Shown here: one piece after another, positions 52,554 to 60,670 of the stretch
Position numbering within the stretch: the first letter of the stretch is position 1
How the letters are laid out: every line of letters starts with the position of its first letter
Assembly (NCBI RefSeq): GCF_900105415.1
Contig: NZ_FNSM01000001.1
Span: forward strand, 3,996,501-4,060,500
Source: Streptomyces sp. TLI_105
GTDB lineage: Bacteria; Actinomycetota; Actinomycetes; Streptomycetales; Streptomycetaceae
DNA: 64,000 nt
Direction of reading: 5' to 3'
Notes under the pieces: model-generated
The model's database searches: none
The model's input: the letters and a program-made list of their open reading frames with translations, nothing else
What the model was told of the DNA's origin: nothing
Translations under genes and position numbers: made by a program

Positions 52554-53507
52554 GTGGTGGGAGCGGGTTTGTCCGAGCAGTCAGCACAGCCGGAGTACCG
52601 GATCGAGGATCTCGCCCATCACAGCGGGGCCACGGTCCGGACGATCCGCGCCTACCAGGACCGTGGTCTGCTGCCCCGCCCGGAGCGGCGGGGCAGGTCG
52701 AACGTGTACGGGGACGCGCACCTCGCACGGCTCCGGCAGATCGCCGACCTCCTCGACCGGGGCTACACCCTGGCCTCGATCAAGGAGCTCTTGGAGGCCT
52801 GGGACACCGGGCGGGGGCTCGGCGGTGTCCTTGGGCTGGTCGCGGAGGTCCACGGGCCGTGGACGGACGAGGAGGCGGACCGGATCTCCCGCGCGGAGCT
52901 GGACGCCCGCTTCGGGGGCACGCCGGACGAGGAGGCCATCCGGGAGGCGGTCGAGCTCGGCGTACTGGAGCGGCTGCCGGGACGGGAGGGTGAGGAGTAC
53001 CTCGTACCGAGCCCGCAGGAGCTGGCGGTGGCGGCCGAGTTGTACGCGGCGGGCGTGCCCTTGGCGGCGATCACCGGTCATCTGAGGGAACTTCGCGATC
53101 AGGTCGAGCACATCGCGTCCCGTTTCCTGGAGTTCACGACCGAGCACGTCTTCGCGCGCTACCTGGAGCACCGGCCGCCGACGGACGCGGACGCGACCGA
53201 GGCGGCGACGATGGTGCGGCGCCTCCGGCCGCTCGCCCAGCAGACCGTGGACGCCGAACTGGCGCGGGCCATGCGCTTGTTCGCCACCCGCCATCTCCAG
53301 ATCCACCTGTCGCCGGATCCGCCCCGGGTGAGGGACGACCAGCCGCGCGCGGTGTCGCTCCCGGCCGGGACGATACGGGCCGTGCAGAGCCTGGTCGGCA
53401 CGGAGGGCGTCGAGGCCTTCATCGCGGCGGCCACGGAACGAGAGGTCAACAAAAGGACATTGGACGCACTTGCCGCAAGGCGGCACAAAGTCGAGGAAAC
53501 TGAATAA
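52554..53507 (+). CDS. MerR-family transcriptional regulator
   Basis: A 317-residue regulator with an N-terminal MerR winged helix (YRIEDLAHHSGATVRTIRAY, then QDRGLLPRPERRGRSNVYG) and the dimerisation helix (LRQIADLLDRGYTLASIKEL). The 200-residue C-terminal domain is larger than in metal-sensing MerR proteins and has no cysteine, pointing to a drug/small-molecule sensor type. The GTG at 52554 is six bases after GGAGG; a GTG at 52557 is equally in frame. It follows the EphD-like gene by about 200 bp and may control it. Confidence 0.88.
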   Translation: MVGAGLSEQSAQPEYRIEDLAHHSGATVRTIRAYQDRGLLPRPERRGRSNVYGDAHLARLRQIADLLDRGYTLASIKELLEAWDTGRGLGGVLGLVAEVHGPWTDEEADRISRAELDARFGGTPDEEAIREAVELGVLERLPGREGEEYLVPSPQELAVAAELYAAGVPLAAITGHLRELRDQVEHIASRFLEFTTEHVFARYLEHRPPTDADATEAATMVRRLRPLAQQTVDAELARAMRLFATRHLQIHLSPDPPRVRDDQPRAVSLPAGTIRAVQSLVGTEGVEAFIAAATEREVNKRTLDALAARRHKVEETE

Positions 53508-53512
53508 ATGCC

Positions 53513-53583
53513 TTGACCTGGCAGCCCCGTTGTCCACAGAATCTCAAACTCGCTTGTGGATAACTCCACTTGCTTGTGGATCA
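53513..53583 (+). promoter_or_regulatory. kptA promoter region with three DnaA-box-like sites
   Basis: TTGACC (53513-53518), an 18-base spacer and CAGAAT (53537-53542) form a promoter candidate. TTGTCCACA, the exact Streptomyces DnaA-box consensus, lies at 53530-53538 across spacer and -10. Inverted boxes follow: TGTGGATAA (53555-53563, exact) and TGTGGATCA (53575-53583, one mismatch). Confidence 0.65.
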
Positions 53584-53607
53584 AACCTGAACGGGGAAGA
53601 AATCGAG

Positions 53608-54150
53608 ATGGATGAACGACGCACCGTGAAGGTGTCGAAGTACCTCTCCAAGCATCTGCGCCACCAGCCCGAGCGCATCGGGCTCGTCCTCGACGCGCAC
53701 GGCTGGACCGAGATCGACGCCCTGCTCCGGGCCGCCGCGGAGCACGGCTTCCCCTTCACCCGCGAAGAGCTGGACCACGTCGTCGCGACCAACGACAAGA
53801 AGCGCTTCGCCATCGAGGGCACCCGCATCCGGGCGAGCCAGGGCCACACCGTCGCGGTCGACCTCGACCTGCCGGTCGCGGAACCGCCCGCGTACCTCTA
53901 CCACGGCACGGTCGCGAACCGGATCCCCGCGATCCGGGCGGAAGGGCTGCGGCCCATGGCCCGCCACCACGTCCACCTCTCCCCCGACCGGGAGACGGCG
54001 ACCCGGGTCGGCGCGCGGCGGGGGCGGCCCGTCGTGCTGAGCGTCGACGCCGGTGCCATGCGGCGGGCCGGACACGTCTTCCGCGTCAGCGCCAACGGGG
54101 TCTGGCTGACCGACGCCGTCCCGCCCGAATTCCTCCGCTTCCCCTCCTGA
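53608..54150 (+). CDS. kptA: RNA 2'-phosphotransferase (Tpt1/KptA)
   Basis: A 180-residue KptA protein. Members transfer an internal RNA 2'-phosphate to NAD+, giving ADP-ribose 1'',2''-cyclic phosphate. VSKYLSKHLRHQPERIGL holds the N-terminal Arg/His residues, and YHGTVANRIPAIRAEGL and HHVHLSPDRETA line the NAD site of the ART-like lobe. The bacterial substrate is unknown because bacteria lack the tRNA-splicing pathway that needs this enzyme in yeast. The ATG follows GGGGAAGAA. DnaA-box-like sites overlap its promoter, and its 3' end is duplicated in tandem. Confidence 0.93.
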   Translation: MDERRTVKVSKYLSKHLRHQPERIGLVLDAHGWTEIDALLRAAAEHGFPFTREELDHVVATNDKKRFAIEGTRIRASQGHTVAVDLDLPVAEPPAYLYHGTVANRIPAIRAEGLRPMARHHVHLSPDRETATRVGARRGRPVVLSVDAGAMRRAGHVFRVSANGVWLTDAVPPEFLRFPS

Positions 54151-54196
54151 GCCCCCGCCCGAATTCCTCCGCTTCCCCTCCTGAGCCCCCGCCCGA
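54120..54196 (+). repeat. 34-bp tandem duplication of the kptA 3' end
   Basis: Bases 54120-54162 recur exactly at 54154-54196 (period 34). The unit holds the last codons and TGA stop of kptA, so a second copy of the gene end follows the real one. Confidence 0.9.
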
Positions 54197-54220
54197 GGTC
54201 CGTGCGGCATGATCGCTGCC

Positions 54221-54673
54221 ATGGCTCACCCGCATCTGCCCACCACCGAAGCCGCCGTCACCGCGATCCGTGAGATCGCCCGGGAGTTCCACCTGGAGAT
54301 GACGGTGACCGACGACATCGGCGCGGACCAGACCTCCCGGCGCACCTCCTCCGGGGCGTTCGCCGTCCTCGACCCGGACGGATCGCTGCCGCACGAGGCC
54401 TACGTCGAACTGGGCGGCTCCCCCTCGGTCACCGTCCAGGTCTTCCCCGAGGACGACGCCAGGATCACCGTGGACGGGATCGAGTTCGCGGACGTGCCCC
54501 GCGACGCCGTCCCCGCCTTCCTGCGCTCCGTCCACAGCGGCCTCGCCCATGTGAAGGGCCGGTTCTTCCCGCCCGGCTGGTGGCTGGTCGTCCCGGTCCC
54601 CGGCGACGAGACGTACAAGGAACTGGTCCCCGGCGCCTCGCTCACCCCCTGGATGAACAGCAGGGTCCGCTGA
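54221..54673 (+). CDS. Hypothetical cytoplasmic protein
   Basis: A 150-residue soluble protein, HLPTTEAAVTAIREIAREFH onward, acidic in the middle (FPEDDARITVDGIEFADVPRDA) and ending PGDETYKELVPGASLTPWM. No domain is recognised. The ATG at 54221 is preferred because CATGAT lies seven bases before it, a plausible -10 for a leaderless transcript; an ATG at 54209 is the alternative. It sits between kptA and the aldehyde dehydrogenase and is probably transcribed alone. Confidence 0.6.
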   Translation: MAHPHLPTTEAAVTAIREIAREFHLEMTVTDDIGADQTSRRTSSGAFAVLDPDGSLPHEAYVELGGSPSVTVQVFPEDDARITVDGIEFADVPRDAVPAFLRSVHSGLAHVKGRFFPPGWWLVVPVPGDETYKELVPGASLTPWMNSRVR

Positions 54674-54751
54674 TTCCCCTGCCCCGGACCCGTCGCGCAG
54701 GTCAGCGGCTACTCTGACCCACCGCATCCGACATGGTGAGAGGAATTCCAA

Positions 54752-56329
54752 GTGGTGGCTCCGACTGCGCTGAACTCGGTGATCGACGGCAAGGAGGTCC
54801 CCGGCGGCGGTGACACCTACGCCTCCCTCAACCCCGCGCGCCAGAGCGATGTCGTCGCCGAGGTCCGGCTGGCCGACTCGGCGACGTTCCAGGACGCCTG
54901 CGCGGCGGCGCGGCAGGCCCAGCGCGAGTGGGCGCGGGTACCGGCCCCCGTGCGCGGTCAGGTCGTGGGGGCCTTCGGGCGTCTCGTACAGGCCAACAAG
55001 GAGAGCCTGGCGCGCCTCGTCACCCGCGAGGTGGGCAAGACGTACGCCGAGGCGCTGGGCGAGGTCCAGGAGATCATCGACACCTGCGACTTCTTCCTCG
55101 GCGAGGGCCGCCGCCTGTACGGGCAGACGGTCCCCTCCGAGATGTCCGACAAGCAGCTGTTCACCTTCCGGATGCCGGTCGGCGTGTCCGTCATCGTGAC
55201 GGCGGGCAACTTCCCGGTGGCGGTGCCGTCCTGGTACATCGCCCCGGCGCTGCTCTGCGGCAACGCGGTGGTGTGGAAGCCCGCCGAGTACGCGGCGGCG
55301 ACCGCGCGCGCCCTCGCCGAGCTCGCCTGGCGGGCCGGCGTGCCGGCCGGCGTCCTGAACCTGGTCTACGCGGACGGCGAGACGACCTTCGAGGGCCTGG
55401 ACGCCGCGCTGGGCCGCGGCCTGGTGGACAAGGTCGGCTTCACGGGCTCGACGCTGGTCGGCCGGCGGATCGGCGAGCTGTGCGGCCGCCACCTCCAGAC
55501 CCCGTGCCTGGAGCTGGGCGGCAAGAACCCGATGGTCCTCGCGCCCGACGCGGACCTGGACCTGGCCGTGCAGGCCGCGCTGTTCTCCGGCTACGGCACG
55601 GCGGGCCAGCGCTGCACCTCGCTGGGCACGGTCATCGCGCACGAGGACGTGCACGACGAGTTCGTCCGCAAGTTCGACGAGGCGGTGCGGGCCGCGGCGG
55701 TGGGCGAGCCGTCCGAGGGCGTCGTCTACGGCCCGCTGCTCGACGAGAAGTTCGCGCGCTCCTACGAGGAGGCGCTGAGCTGGATCGAGGAGCACCACAC
55801 GGTGCTCGGTTCGAGCGCGGTCGGCAGGATCACCGCCGAGTCGCCCCGTGAGGGCTTCGTCGGCGACCCCTCCGACGGCCTGTACTACCACCCGGTGCTC
55901 GTGGACGGGGTCCGCCCGACGGACCGGATCTTCCTGGAGGAGACCTTCGGGCCGGTCGTCGGCGTGACCACGTACCGGACGCTCGACGAGGCGATCGAGC
56001 TCGCCAACACTCCGGGCTACGGCCTCTCCGCCGCCGTCTGGACGAGCGACCCGGCCACCGTGTTCCGCTTCCGGCAGGGCATCGGCGCGGGCATGGTCAG
56101 CGTGAACAACTCCACCTCGGGCGCCGAGGCCCACCTCCCGTTCGGCGGCAACGGGAAGTCCGGCAACGGCAGCCGTCAGTCCGGCGTCTGGGTCCTCGAC
56201 CAGTTCACCCGCTGGCAGTCGATGAACTGGGACTTCTCCGGTTCGCTGCAGAAGGCCCAGATGGACGTGACGACCGTCGAGGCCGACCTCGACTACCGCC
56301 TGCCGGCCGACTGGACCGAGGGCGTCTGA
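54752..56329 (+). CDS. NAD(P)-dependent aldehyde dehydrogenase
   Basis: A 525-residue aldehyde dehydrogenase of normal length. VTAGNFPVAVPSWYIAPAL, KPAEYAAATA and VGFTGSTLVGRRIG form the cofactor site, CLELGGKNPMVLAPD holds the general-base Glu, and GTAGQRCTSLGTV the catalytic Cys. The overall type is near the ALDH7/semialdehyde group, but the substrate cannot be fixed. The GTG at 54752 follows GAGAGGAA. The last codons and stop start a 15-bp tandem repeat, and a parS palindrome follows. Confidence 0.92.
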   Translation: MVAPTALNSVIDGKEVPGGGDTYASLNPARQSDVVAEVRLADSATFQDACAAARQAQREWARVPAPVRGQVVGAFGRLVQANKESLARLVTREVGKTYAEALGEVQEIIDTCDFFLGEGRRLYGQTVPSEMSDKQLFTFRMPVGVSVIVTAGNFPVAVPSWYIAPALLCGNAVVWKPAEYAAATARALAELAWRAGVPAGVLNLVYADGETTFEGLDAALGRGLVDKVGFTGSTLVGRRIGELCGRHLQTPCLELGGKNPMVLAPDADLDLAVQAALFSGYGTAGQRCTSLGTVIAHEDVHDEFVRKFDEAVRAAAVGEPSEGVVYGPLLDEKFARSYEEALSWIEEHHTVLGSSAVGRITAESPREGFVGDPSDGLYYHPVLVDGVRPTDRIFLEETFGPVVGVTTYRTLDEAIELANTPGYGLSAAVWTSDPATVFRFRQGIGAGMVSVNNSTSGAEAHLPFGGNGKSGNGSRQSGVWVLDQFTRWQSMNWDFSGSLQKAQMDVTTVEADLDYRLPADWTEGV

Positions 56330-56362
56330 CACGAGGCCGCCTGACACCAGGGCGCCTGACAC
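56318..56362 (+). repeat. 15-bp tandem repeat containing the aldehyde dehydrogenase stop codon
   Basis: Three 15-mers, GAGGGCGTCTGACAC (56318-56332), GAGGCCGCCTGACAC (56333-56347) and CAGGGCGCCTGACAC (56348-56362), run head to tail. Each holds an in-frame TGA; the first is the gene's real stop. Confidence 0.9.
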
Positions 56363-56369
56363 GGCGAAC

Positions 56370-56411
56370 GGGGCCGGGGCGGTGTTTCACGTGAAACACC
56401 GCCCCGGCCCC
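56370..56411. terminator. 42-nt perfect palindrome: terminator with embedded parS
   Basis: Arms 56370-56390 and 56391-56411 are perfect reverse complements over 21 bp with no spacer. Lying between convergent genes it can act as a terminator in both directions. Its centre is the parS site. Confidence 0.85.
56383..56398. other. parS: parS, perfect ParB-binding site
   Basis: TGTTTCACGTGAAACA matches the consensus exactly. Streptomyces carry about twenty parS sites, clustered around oriC. This one lies between the aldehyde dehydrogenase and the M28 peptidase genes. Confidence 0.95.
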
Positions 56412-56428
56412 GCGCTTCTGGTGGCCCC

Positions 56429-58834
56429 TCAGGACTTGTACGTGTGCGTGACGACCGTCCTCGCGTGGCCCACCGTCCAGTCCGGCAGCGCCGCCAGGAC
56501 CCGTTCGGCGTCCTCTCCGGTCTTCAGGAAGACCTGGTCGACCTGGATCTCGACGGGACCCGAGCGGTCGACGGTCAGCGTGTGGCCGTCGAAGCGGCCG
56601 ACGACGTCGACCACCGCCTCCTCGCTCTCGAAGGGCCGACCGCCGATGGAGAGGCCGGGGCCCGTCACCGTGATCCTGACCAGCTCCGCGCGGTTCGCGC
56701 CGAGCGTGATCCGGACGGGCGCGGTCGCACCGGCGGTGTCGACGGAGACCTTCCCCTCCCGTACGGACACCTTCCGCGCGGCGAGCCCGCCGTCGCGGAC
56801 CCCCAGACCCGTGTCGCGGGCGATCCGGTCGACGACACCGAGGCTCTCGGGCGTAAAGAAGTCGCGGCCTTCGAGCACGATCCGCGGGGCCTTGCCGTCG
56901 GTCTGCTCCTGGAACGCGCTGACCAGCTTGGGGTGCGCACTGTCGTACGGCTGGACGAGCCCGACGACCAGGAGCCCGCAGGCGGTGTACGCGAGGACGG
57001 CGAGGCCGGACCGGCGCGGCGGGCGGCCGGCGTGGGCGGCGAACGGCGCGAGGACCAGCGCCAGCGGGACGGCGACCAGGACGCCCGCCACGGCGAGGGC
57101 CGCGTCCATGGGAAGGGCGGTGGGCAGCCGGCCCATCATCGGGACGGCCAGCTCGAACAGGTTCCGGGTGAACTGGGCGATCAGCACGAACGACACGAAC
57201 GCGCTCACGAGCAGCGGCACCGCCCGCGAACGGCCCGGAAGCACCAGGTAGCCGCCGATGGACAGGACGGACAGGGCGGAGCCGATCCACAGCAGATAGC
57301 CGGGTCCGACGCCGAGCCAGGCGGTGAGCACTCCGAGCACTCCGACCGCCCAGGCGTTGCCGAGCAGGGCGGTACGGGCGTCCGGCCGCCCGGCGCCGTC
57401 CGGGGCGCGGCGCCGGCGCCGGCGCTCCAGGAGCAGCTGCGGGGCGAGCGCCCCGAGGACGGTGAGGGGCAGCGGCACCAGGTACATCAGCCAGGGGTGC
57501 GCGTACCAGGCGTGCGGACCGATCAGGGACTGGGCGGCGCCCACCAGCACGCCCGTGAGCACGGCCGCCGGGAGGCCGAGGAGCGCGGCCCCGGCGGTGG
57601 CCGCCACCCGGCCGGGACGGAGGTCCCAGACCCGGCAGGCCCGCCAGGTCAGCGCGGCCAGCGCGAGGAGCAGGGCGAGGGTGCCGGCCTTCACGAGCAG
57701 CGGGTCCAGGGTCACCCACCAGCGCGAGAGCACGTCGAAGTAGTACGGGGCGGGCTTCCGGCCGGCCGGGTCGGCGGTCCCTGTGACGTCGGAGGCGAAC
57801 CGGACGGTCAGGTCGGTGACCGCCTGCGCCGAACCGTCCCCGATCGCGGCGACCCGGTCGTTGGGCGTGTGGTACTGGTAGCCGTCCTCGAAGAGGGCGT
57901 AGTCGAGGCCCGACCAGCCCTGGGCGCGCCACACCCGGCTGTCGGTGTCGGAGTTGATGAGGCCCGCCTGGAACAGCCACTGGCCGAGGACCGAGCCGTA
58001 CGGCCGCGCGGTGTCGCCCGCGAGCTCGATCAGCCGGCCGTCGTCCTCGCCCGCCTGGAACAGGATGGGCAGTCCGCCCGAGCCGACGGCCTCCAGGTTC
58101 AGGAACCAGCGGACGTCCTTCGCCCACGGGTGCCCGGTGAAGGCGTCGGCGCCGGTGAGGCCGACCTCCTCGCCGCCGTTGAAGAGGTAGACGACCGTGC
58201 GGTGGTGGTCCGCGCCGGCCAGCTGCCGGGCGGCCTGGAGCACCGCGCCGACGTTGATGCCGTCGTCGGCGGAGCCGGGACCCTCCATCGCCGAGTCGAC
58301 GTGGACGTTCACCAGGAGGGCGTCCTTGCTGTCGCCGGGCTGGCGGGCGATCACGTTCTCGACGGCGTAGTCGACGGCACGGTCGTGGAAGCGGTACGAG
58401 CCGGTGGCGTGTTGCCGCTCCACCTCCAGGCCCGGAATCGCCTGCAGCTCGCGGGAGACGAGGTCGAGCCCCTCCGCGAGCCGCGGGCTCGCGGCGACGT
58501 GCGTGCCGAGGTCCTCGAGACGCTGGGCCGTGGCCAGCGCGCCCCGGCCCGCCTCCCCGTCGGGTGCCGGACGGGTCGCCCCGTACGCCAGCGAGAAGGA
58601 GACGGCCAGGAGCAGCACCAGGACCGCCCAGGTCCCGGCGAACCGCCTCGCGCCGGACGGAACACCGGGCCGACCGCCGGACGGACCGCCGGACGGAGCT
58701 CCGGACCGACCGTCGAACCGACCGCCGAATCGACCGCCGAATCGGCCTCCGGTCCCGGCGCCGGGACCGGAGGACCCGAGGTCCTCCGCCGGCGGCGCGT
58801 CGGCCGTGTTCGGCCGGGACTTCAGCATGCTCAC
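56429..58834 (-). CDS. M28-family membrane peptidase
   Basis: An 801-residue protein. A Gly/Arg/Ser-rich N-terminus (GRFGGRFGGRFDGRSGA) and one membrane segment (FAGTWAVLVLLLAVSFSLAYG) lead to an extracellular M28 zinc aminopeptidase domain with VHVDSAMEGPGSADDG, NGGEEVGLTGA and the third-zinc His in YHTPNDRV. Then come about eight membrane segments and a 150-residue C-terminal beta domain. The layout resembles the ERMP1/Fxna group. The GTG at 58834 follows GAGGAAAGGG; an ATG at 58828 is possible. It is followed by the parS palindrome. Confidence 0.85.
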   Translation of the reverse strand: MSMLKSRPNTADAPPAEDLGSSGPGAGTGGRFGGRFGGRFDGRSGAPSGGPSGGRPGVPSGARRFAGTWAVLVLLLAVSFSLAYGATRPAPDGEAGRGALATAQRLEDLGTHVAASPRLAEGLDLVSRELQAIPGLEVERQHATGSYRFHDRAVDYAVENVIARQPGDSKDALLVNVHVDSAMEGPGSADDGINVGAVLQAARQLAGADHHRTVVYLFNGGEEVGLTGADAFTGHPWAKDVRWFLNLEAVGSGGLPILFQAGEDDGRLIELAGDTARPYGSVLGQWLFQAGLINSDTDSRVWRAQGWSGLDYALFEDGYQYHTPNDRVAAIGDGSAQAVTDLTVRFASDVTGTADPAGRKPAPYYFDVLSRWWVTLDPLLVKAGTLALLLALAALTWRACRVWDLRPGRVAATAGAALLGLPAAVLTGVLVGAAQSLIGPHAWYAHPWLMYLVPLPLTVLGALAPQLLLERRRRRRAPDGAGRPDARTALLGNAWAVGVLGVLTAWLGVGPGYLLWIGSALSVLSIGGYLVLPGRSRAVPLLVSAFVSFVLIAQFTRNLFELAVPMMGRLPTALPMDAALAVAGVLVAVPLALVLAPFAAHAGRPPRRSGLAVLAYTACGLLVVGLVQPYDSAHPKLVSAFQEQTDGKAPRIVLEGRDFFTPESLGVVDRIARDTGLGVRDGGLAARKVSVREGKVSVDTAGATAPVRITLGANRAELVRITVTGPGLSIGGRPFESEEAVVDVVGRFDGHTLTVDRSGPVEIQVDQVFLKTGEDAERVLAALPDWTVGHARTVVTHTYKS

Positions 58835-58853
58835 CGCAGAGCCCTTTCCTCGG

Positions 58854-59720
58854 TCATTCCCCGGGCTGCGGCAGCTGCCGCAGTTCCCGCCACCACGTGC
58901 GCAGTTCGCGTACGACCGTCTCCTCGCGCTCAAGCGTGAGCGCGTGCGCCGCGTCCGGGACGCGGACGAGCGAGGCCTGCGGGACGGCGCGCTCGATCTC
59001 CTCGGCCGTGGCCCGCATGCCGAGCGTGTCGGCGTCGCCGACGAGCACCCGGACCGGCACGTCGAGCTTCGCAAGACGGTCGGCCGCGGGCTCGGGCCGC
59101 GTGAAGTCCGGAGTGTCCTTCTGCTGCGTGTAGTTGAGCCGCAGCATCTCGGCGACCGCCTCGCGCACGGACGCCCGCTCGGGCGCCGGCTCACGGCCGG
59201 GGCCGTCGACGAAGAGCCGCACCTCGAGTGCGATCAGCTCCTCGACCGTCCGGGGGACGTCGGCCGCCTCGGCGGTGTCCCAGGCCTCCTCGGCCGCCCC
59301 GACGGCTTCGAGCAGCGGGCGCTCCTCGTCCGCGACCGGGGAGTCGAAGCCCGAGACGTCGGGCGCGAGCAGGAAGAGACCGCGCACCCGCTCGGGGTGC
59401 GCAAGGGCGAAGTCGATCGCGAGGCGCGCGCCGCGCGACTCGGCCACCAGCACGGCGGACTCGAGACCGTAGGCGTCGAGGACGCTCCCGAGGTCGGCGA
59501 GGTCGGAGAACTCGCCGTCCAGCGTCGTCGTCGACCGGCCGAAGCAGCGGCAGTCGTAGGCGACGGAGAACATCTCGTCGCTCAGCGCCTCCATCAGCGG
59601 GTGCCACATCTGCCCGTGGGCGATGCCGGAGTGGACCAGGACGGCGGCGGGGCCGGCCGGGGCGCCGCTGCTCACGGCGTGCAGGGTGCCGCCGGGGACG
59701 GTGAGGGTGCGCGTTTCCAT
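58854..59720 (-). CDS. Alpha/beta hydrolase
   Basis: A 288-residue alpha/beta hydrolase. VLVHSGIAHGQMWHPLM is the oxyanion region, VAESRGARLAIDFALAHPE holds the nucleophilic Ser (ESRG, a variant of GxSxG), GDADTLGM the acid, and PDAAHALTLE the His. GGTLHAVSSG opens the protein. It is the last gene of the minus-strand run from the NRPS-type genes. An ATG at 59726 overlaps the thioesterase stop (ATGA) and is an alternative start; the one used has AAGGA six bases upstream. Confidence 0.85.
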   Translation of the reverse strand: METRTLTVPGGTLHAVSSGAPAGPAAVLVHSGIAHGQMWHPLMEALSDEMFSVAYDCRCFGRSTTTLDGEFSDLADLGSVLDAYGLESAVLVAESRGARLAIDFALAHPERVRGLFLLAPDVSGFDSPVADEERPLLEAVGAAEEAWDTAEAADVPRTVEELIALEVRLFVDGPGREPAPERASVREAVAEMLRLNYTQQKDTPDFTRPEPAADRLAKLDVPVRVLVGDADTLGMRATAEEIERAVPQASLVRVPDAAHALTLEREETVVRELRTWWRELRQLPQPGE

Positions 59721-59722
59721 GT

Positions 59723-60469
59723 TCATCCTTCGATTGACTGCAGGGGGCGGGTGCCGGATCGCTGATGACAGCCGACCACGAACGCGGCGACTTCTTCCAC
59801 GTGGTGCAGGAGGAACATGTGACCGCCCTCCCACATCCGGGTCGGGCAGTCGCCCTGCCCGTGCGCCGCCCAGGCCGTGAGGCCCTCGACGGGCACGCCG
59901 GGGTCGTCGGTGCCCCCGATCGCGAACACCCGGGCGGAGAGCTCCGGGCCCTCCGCGTACCGGTAGCCCATCGCCATCCGGTAGTCGGCGCGCAGGCCCG
60001 GCATGACGAGTTCGAGGAGGTCGGGCTGGGTGAAGAACTCCGGGGGCGTCACCCCGTGCGAGCGGAGGCTGGCGAGGATCTCGGCGTCCGTGGGCACCGG
60101 ACTGGGCGGCAGCACCTTCGGCGCCACCATCCCGGACGCGATCAGGCAGTCGACCGGGAGCGAACGCTCCTGGAGCAGACGGGCCAGTTCGAACGCGACC
60201 AGCGAGCCGAAGCTGTGCCCGAACAGGGTGGTCGGCCGCCGGTCCGCGCCGAGCTCGTCGGCCAGGGTGCGGACGAGCAGCCCCATGTCCTCCAGGGGCT
60301 CTTCGAGCATCCGGTGTTCGCGTGCGGGCAGATGGGGTGCCCACAACTCCACCTCGGGGGGAAGCCATCCGGTCCAGCTCTCGTAGACCGTGCCGTTGCC
60401 GCCCGCGTAGGGCAGGCACACGATCCGGCTGGTTCCTTCACCGGCGCTGAGCCGTCGGAGCAAGGTCAT
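59723..60469 (-). CDS. Type II thioesterase (NRPS/PKS editing)
   Basis: A 248-residue type II thioesterase that clears stalled or wrong acyl groups from carrier proteins. IVCLPYAGGNGTVYESW opens the fold, LFGHSFGSLVAFELA holds the nucleophilic Ser, TDDPGVP the Asp, and GGHMFLLHH the catalytic His. It sits directly after mbtH (9-bp gap), a typical NRPS partner. Together these indicate a non-ribosomal peptide cluster at the right side of the window. Confidence 0.92.
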   Translation of the reverse strand: MTLLRRLSAGEGTSRIVCLPYAGGNGTVYESWTGWLPPEVELWAPHLPAREHRMLEEPLEDMGLLVRTLADELGADRRPTTLFGHSFGSLVAFELARLLQERSLPVDCLIASGMVAPKVLPPSPVPTDAEILASLRSHGVTPPEFFTQPDLLELVMPGLRADYRMAMGYRYAEGPELSARVFAIGGTDDPGVPVEGLTAWAAHGQGDCPTRMWEGGHMFLLHHVEEVAAFVVGCHQRSGTRPLQSIEG

Positions 60470-60478
60470 GGCGGACGA

Positions 60479-60670
60479 TCAGCTCCGCGCGCAGCGCGGA
60501 CGCATGTCGGTCCACACGGTCTCGATGCGGTCGAGGCACTCCTCCTTGCTGGCGGCCGGCCCGTCGGCCTCCCAGCCGGCGGGCAGCTCGCGGTCGCTCC
60601 GCCAGATCGAGTACTGCTCCTCGTCGTTGACCACGACGACGTAGTCGGGCTCTGCGGTGGTCACGCTCAT
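60479..60670 (-). CDS. mbtH: MbtH-like protein
   Basis: A 63-residue MbtH-family protein, normal length, which binds and activates NRPS adenylation domains. The family core NDEEQYSIWRSDRELPAGW, with G, CLDRIETVWTDMRP near the end, is present; the tail RCARS differs from the usual PLSL. Its ATG overlaps the MFS stop (ATGA). No adenylation domain is in the window; it must lie beyond the right edge or elsewhere. Confidence 0.93.
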   Translation of the reverse strand: MSVTTAEPDYVVVVNDEEQYSIWRSDRELPAGWEADGPAASKEECLDRIETVWTDMRPRCARS

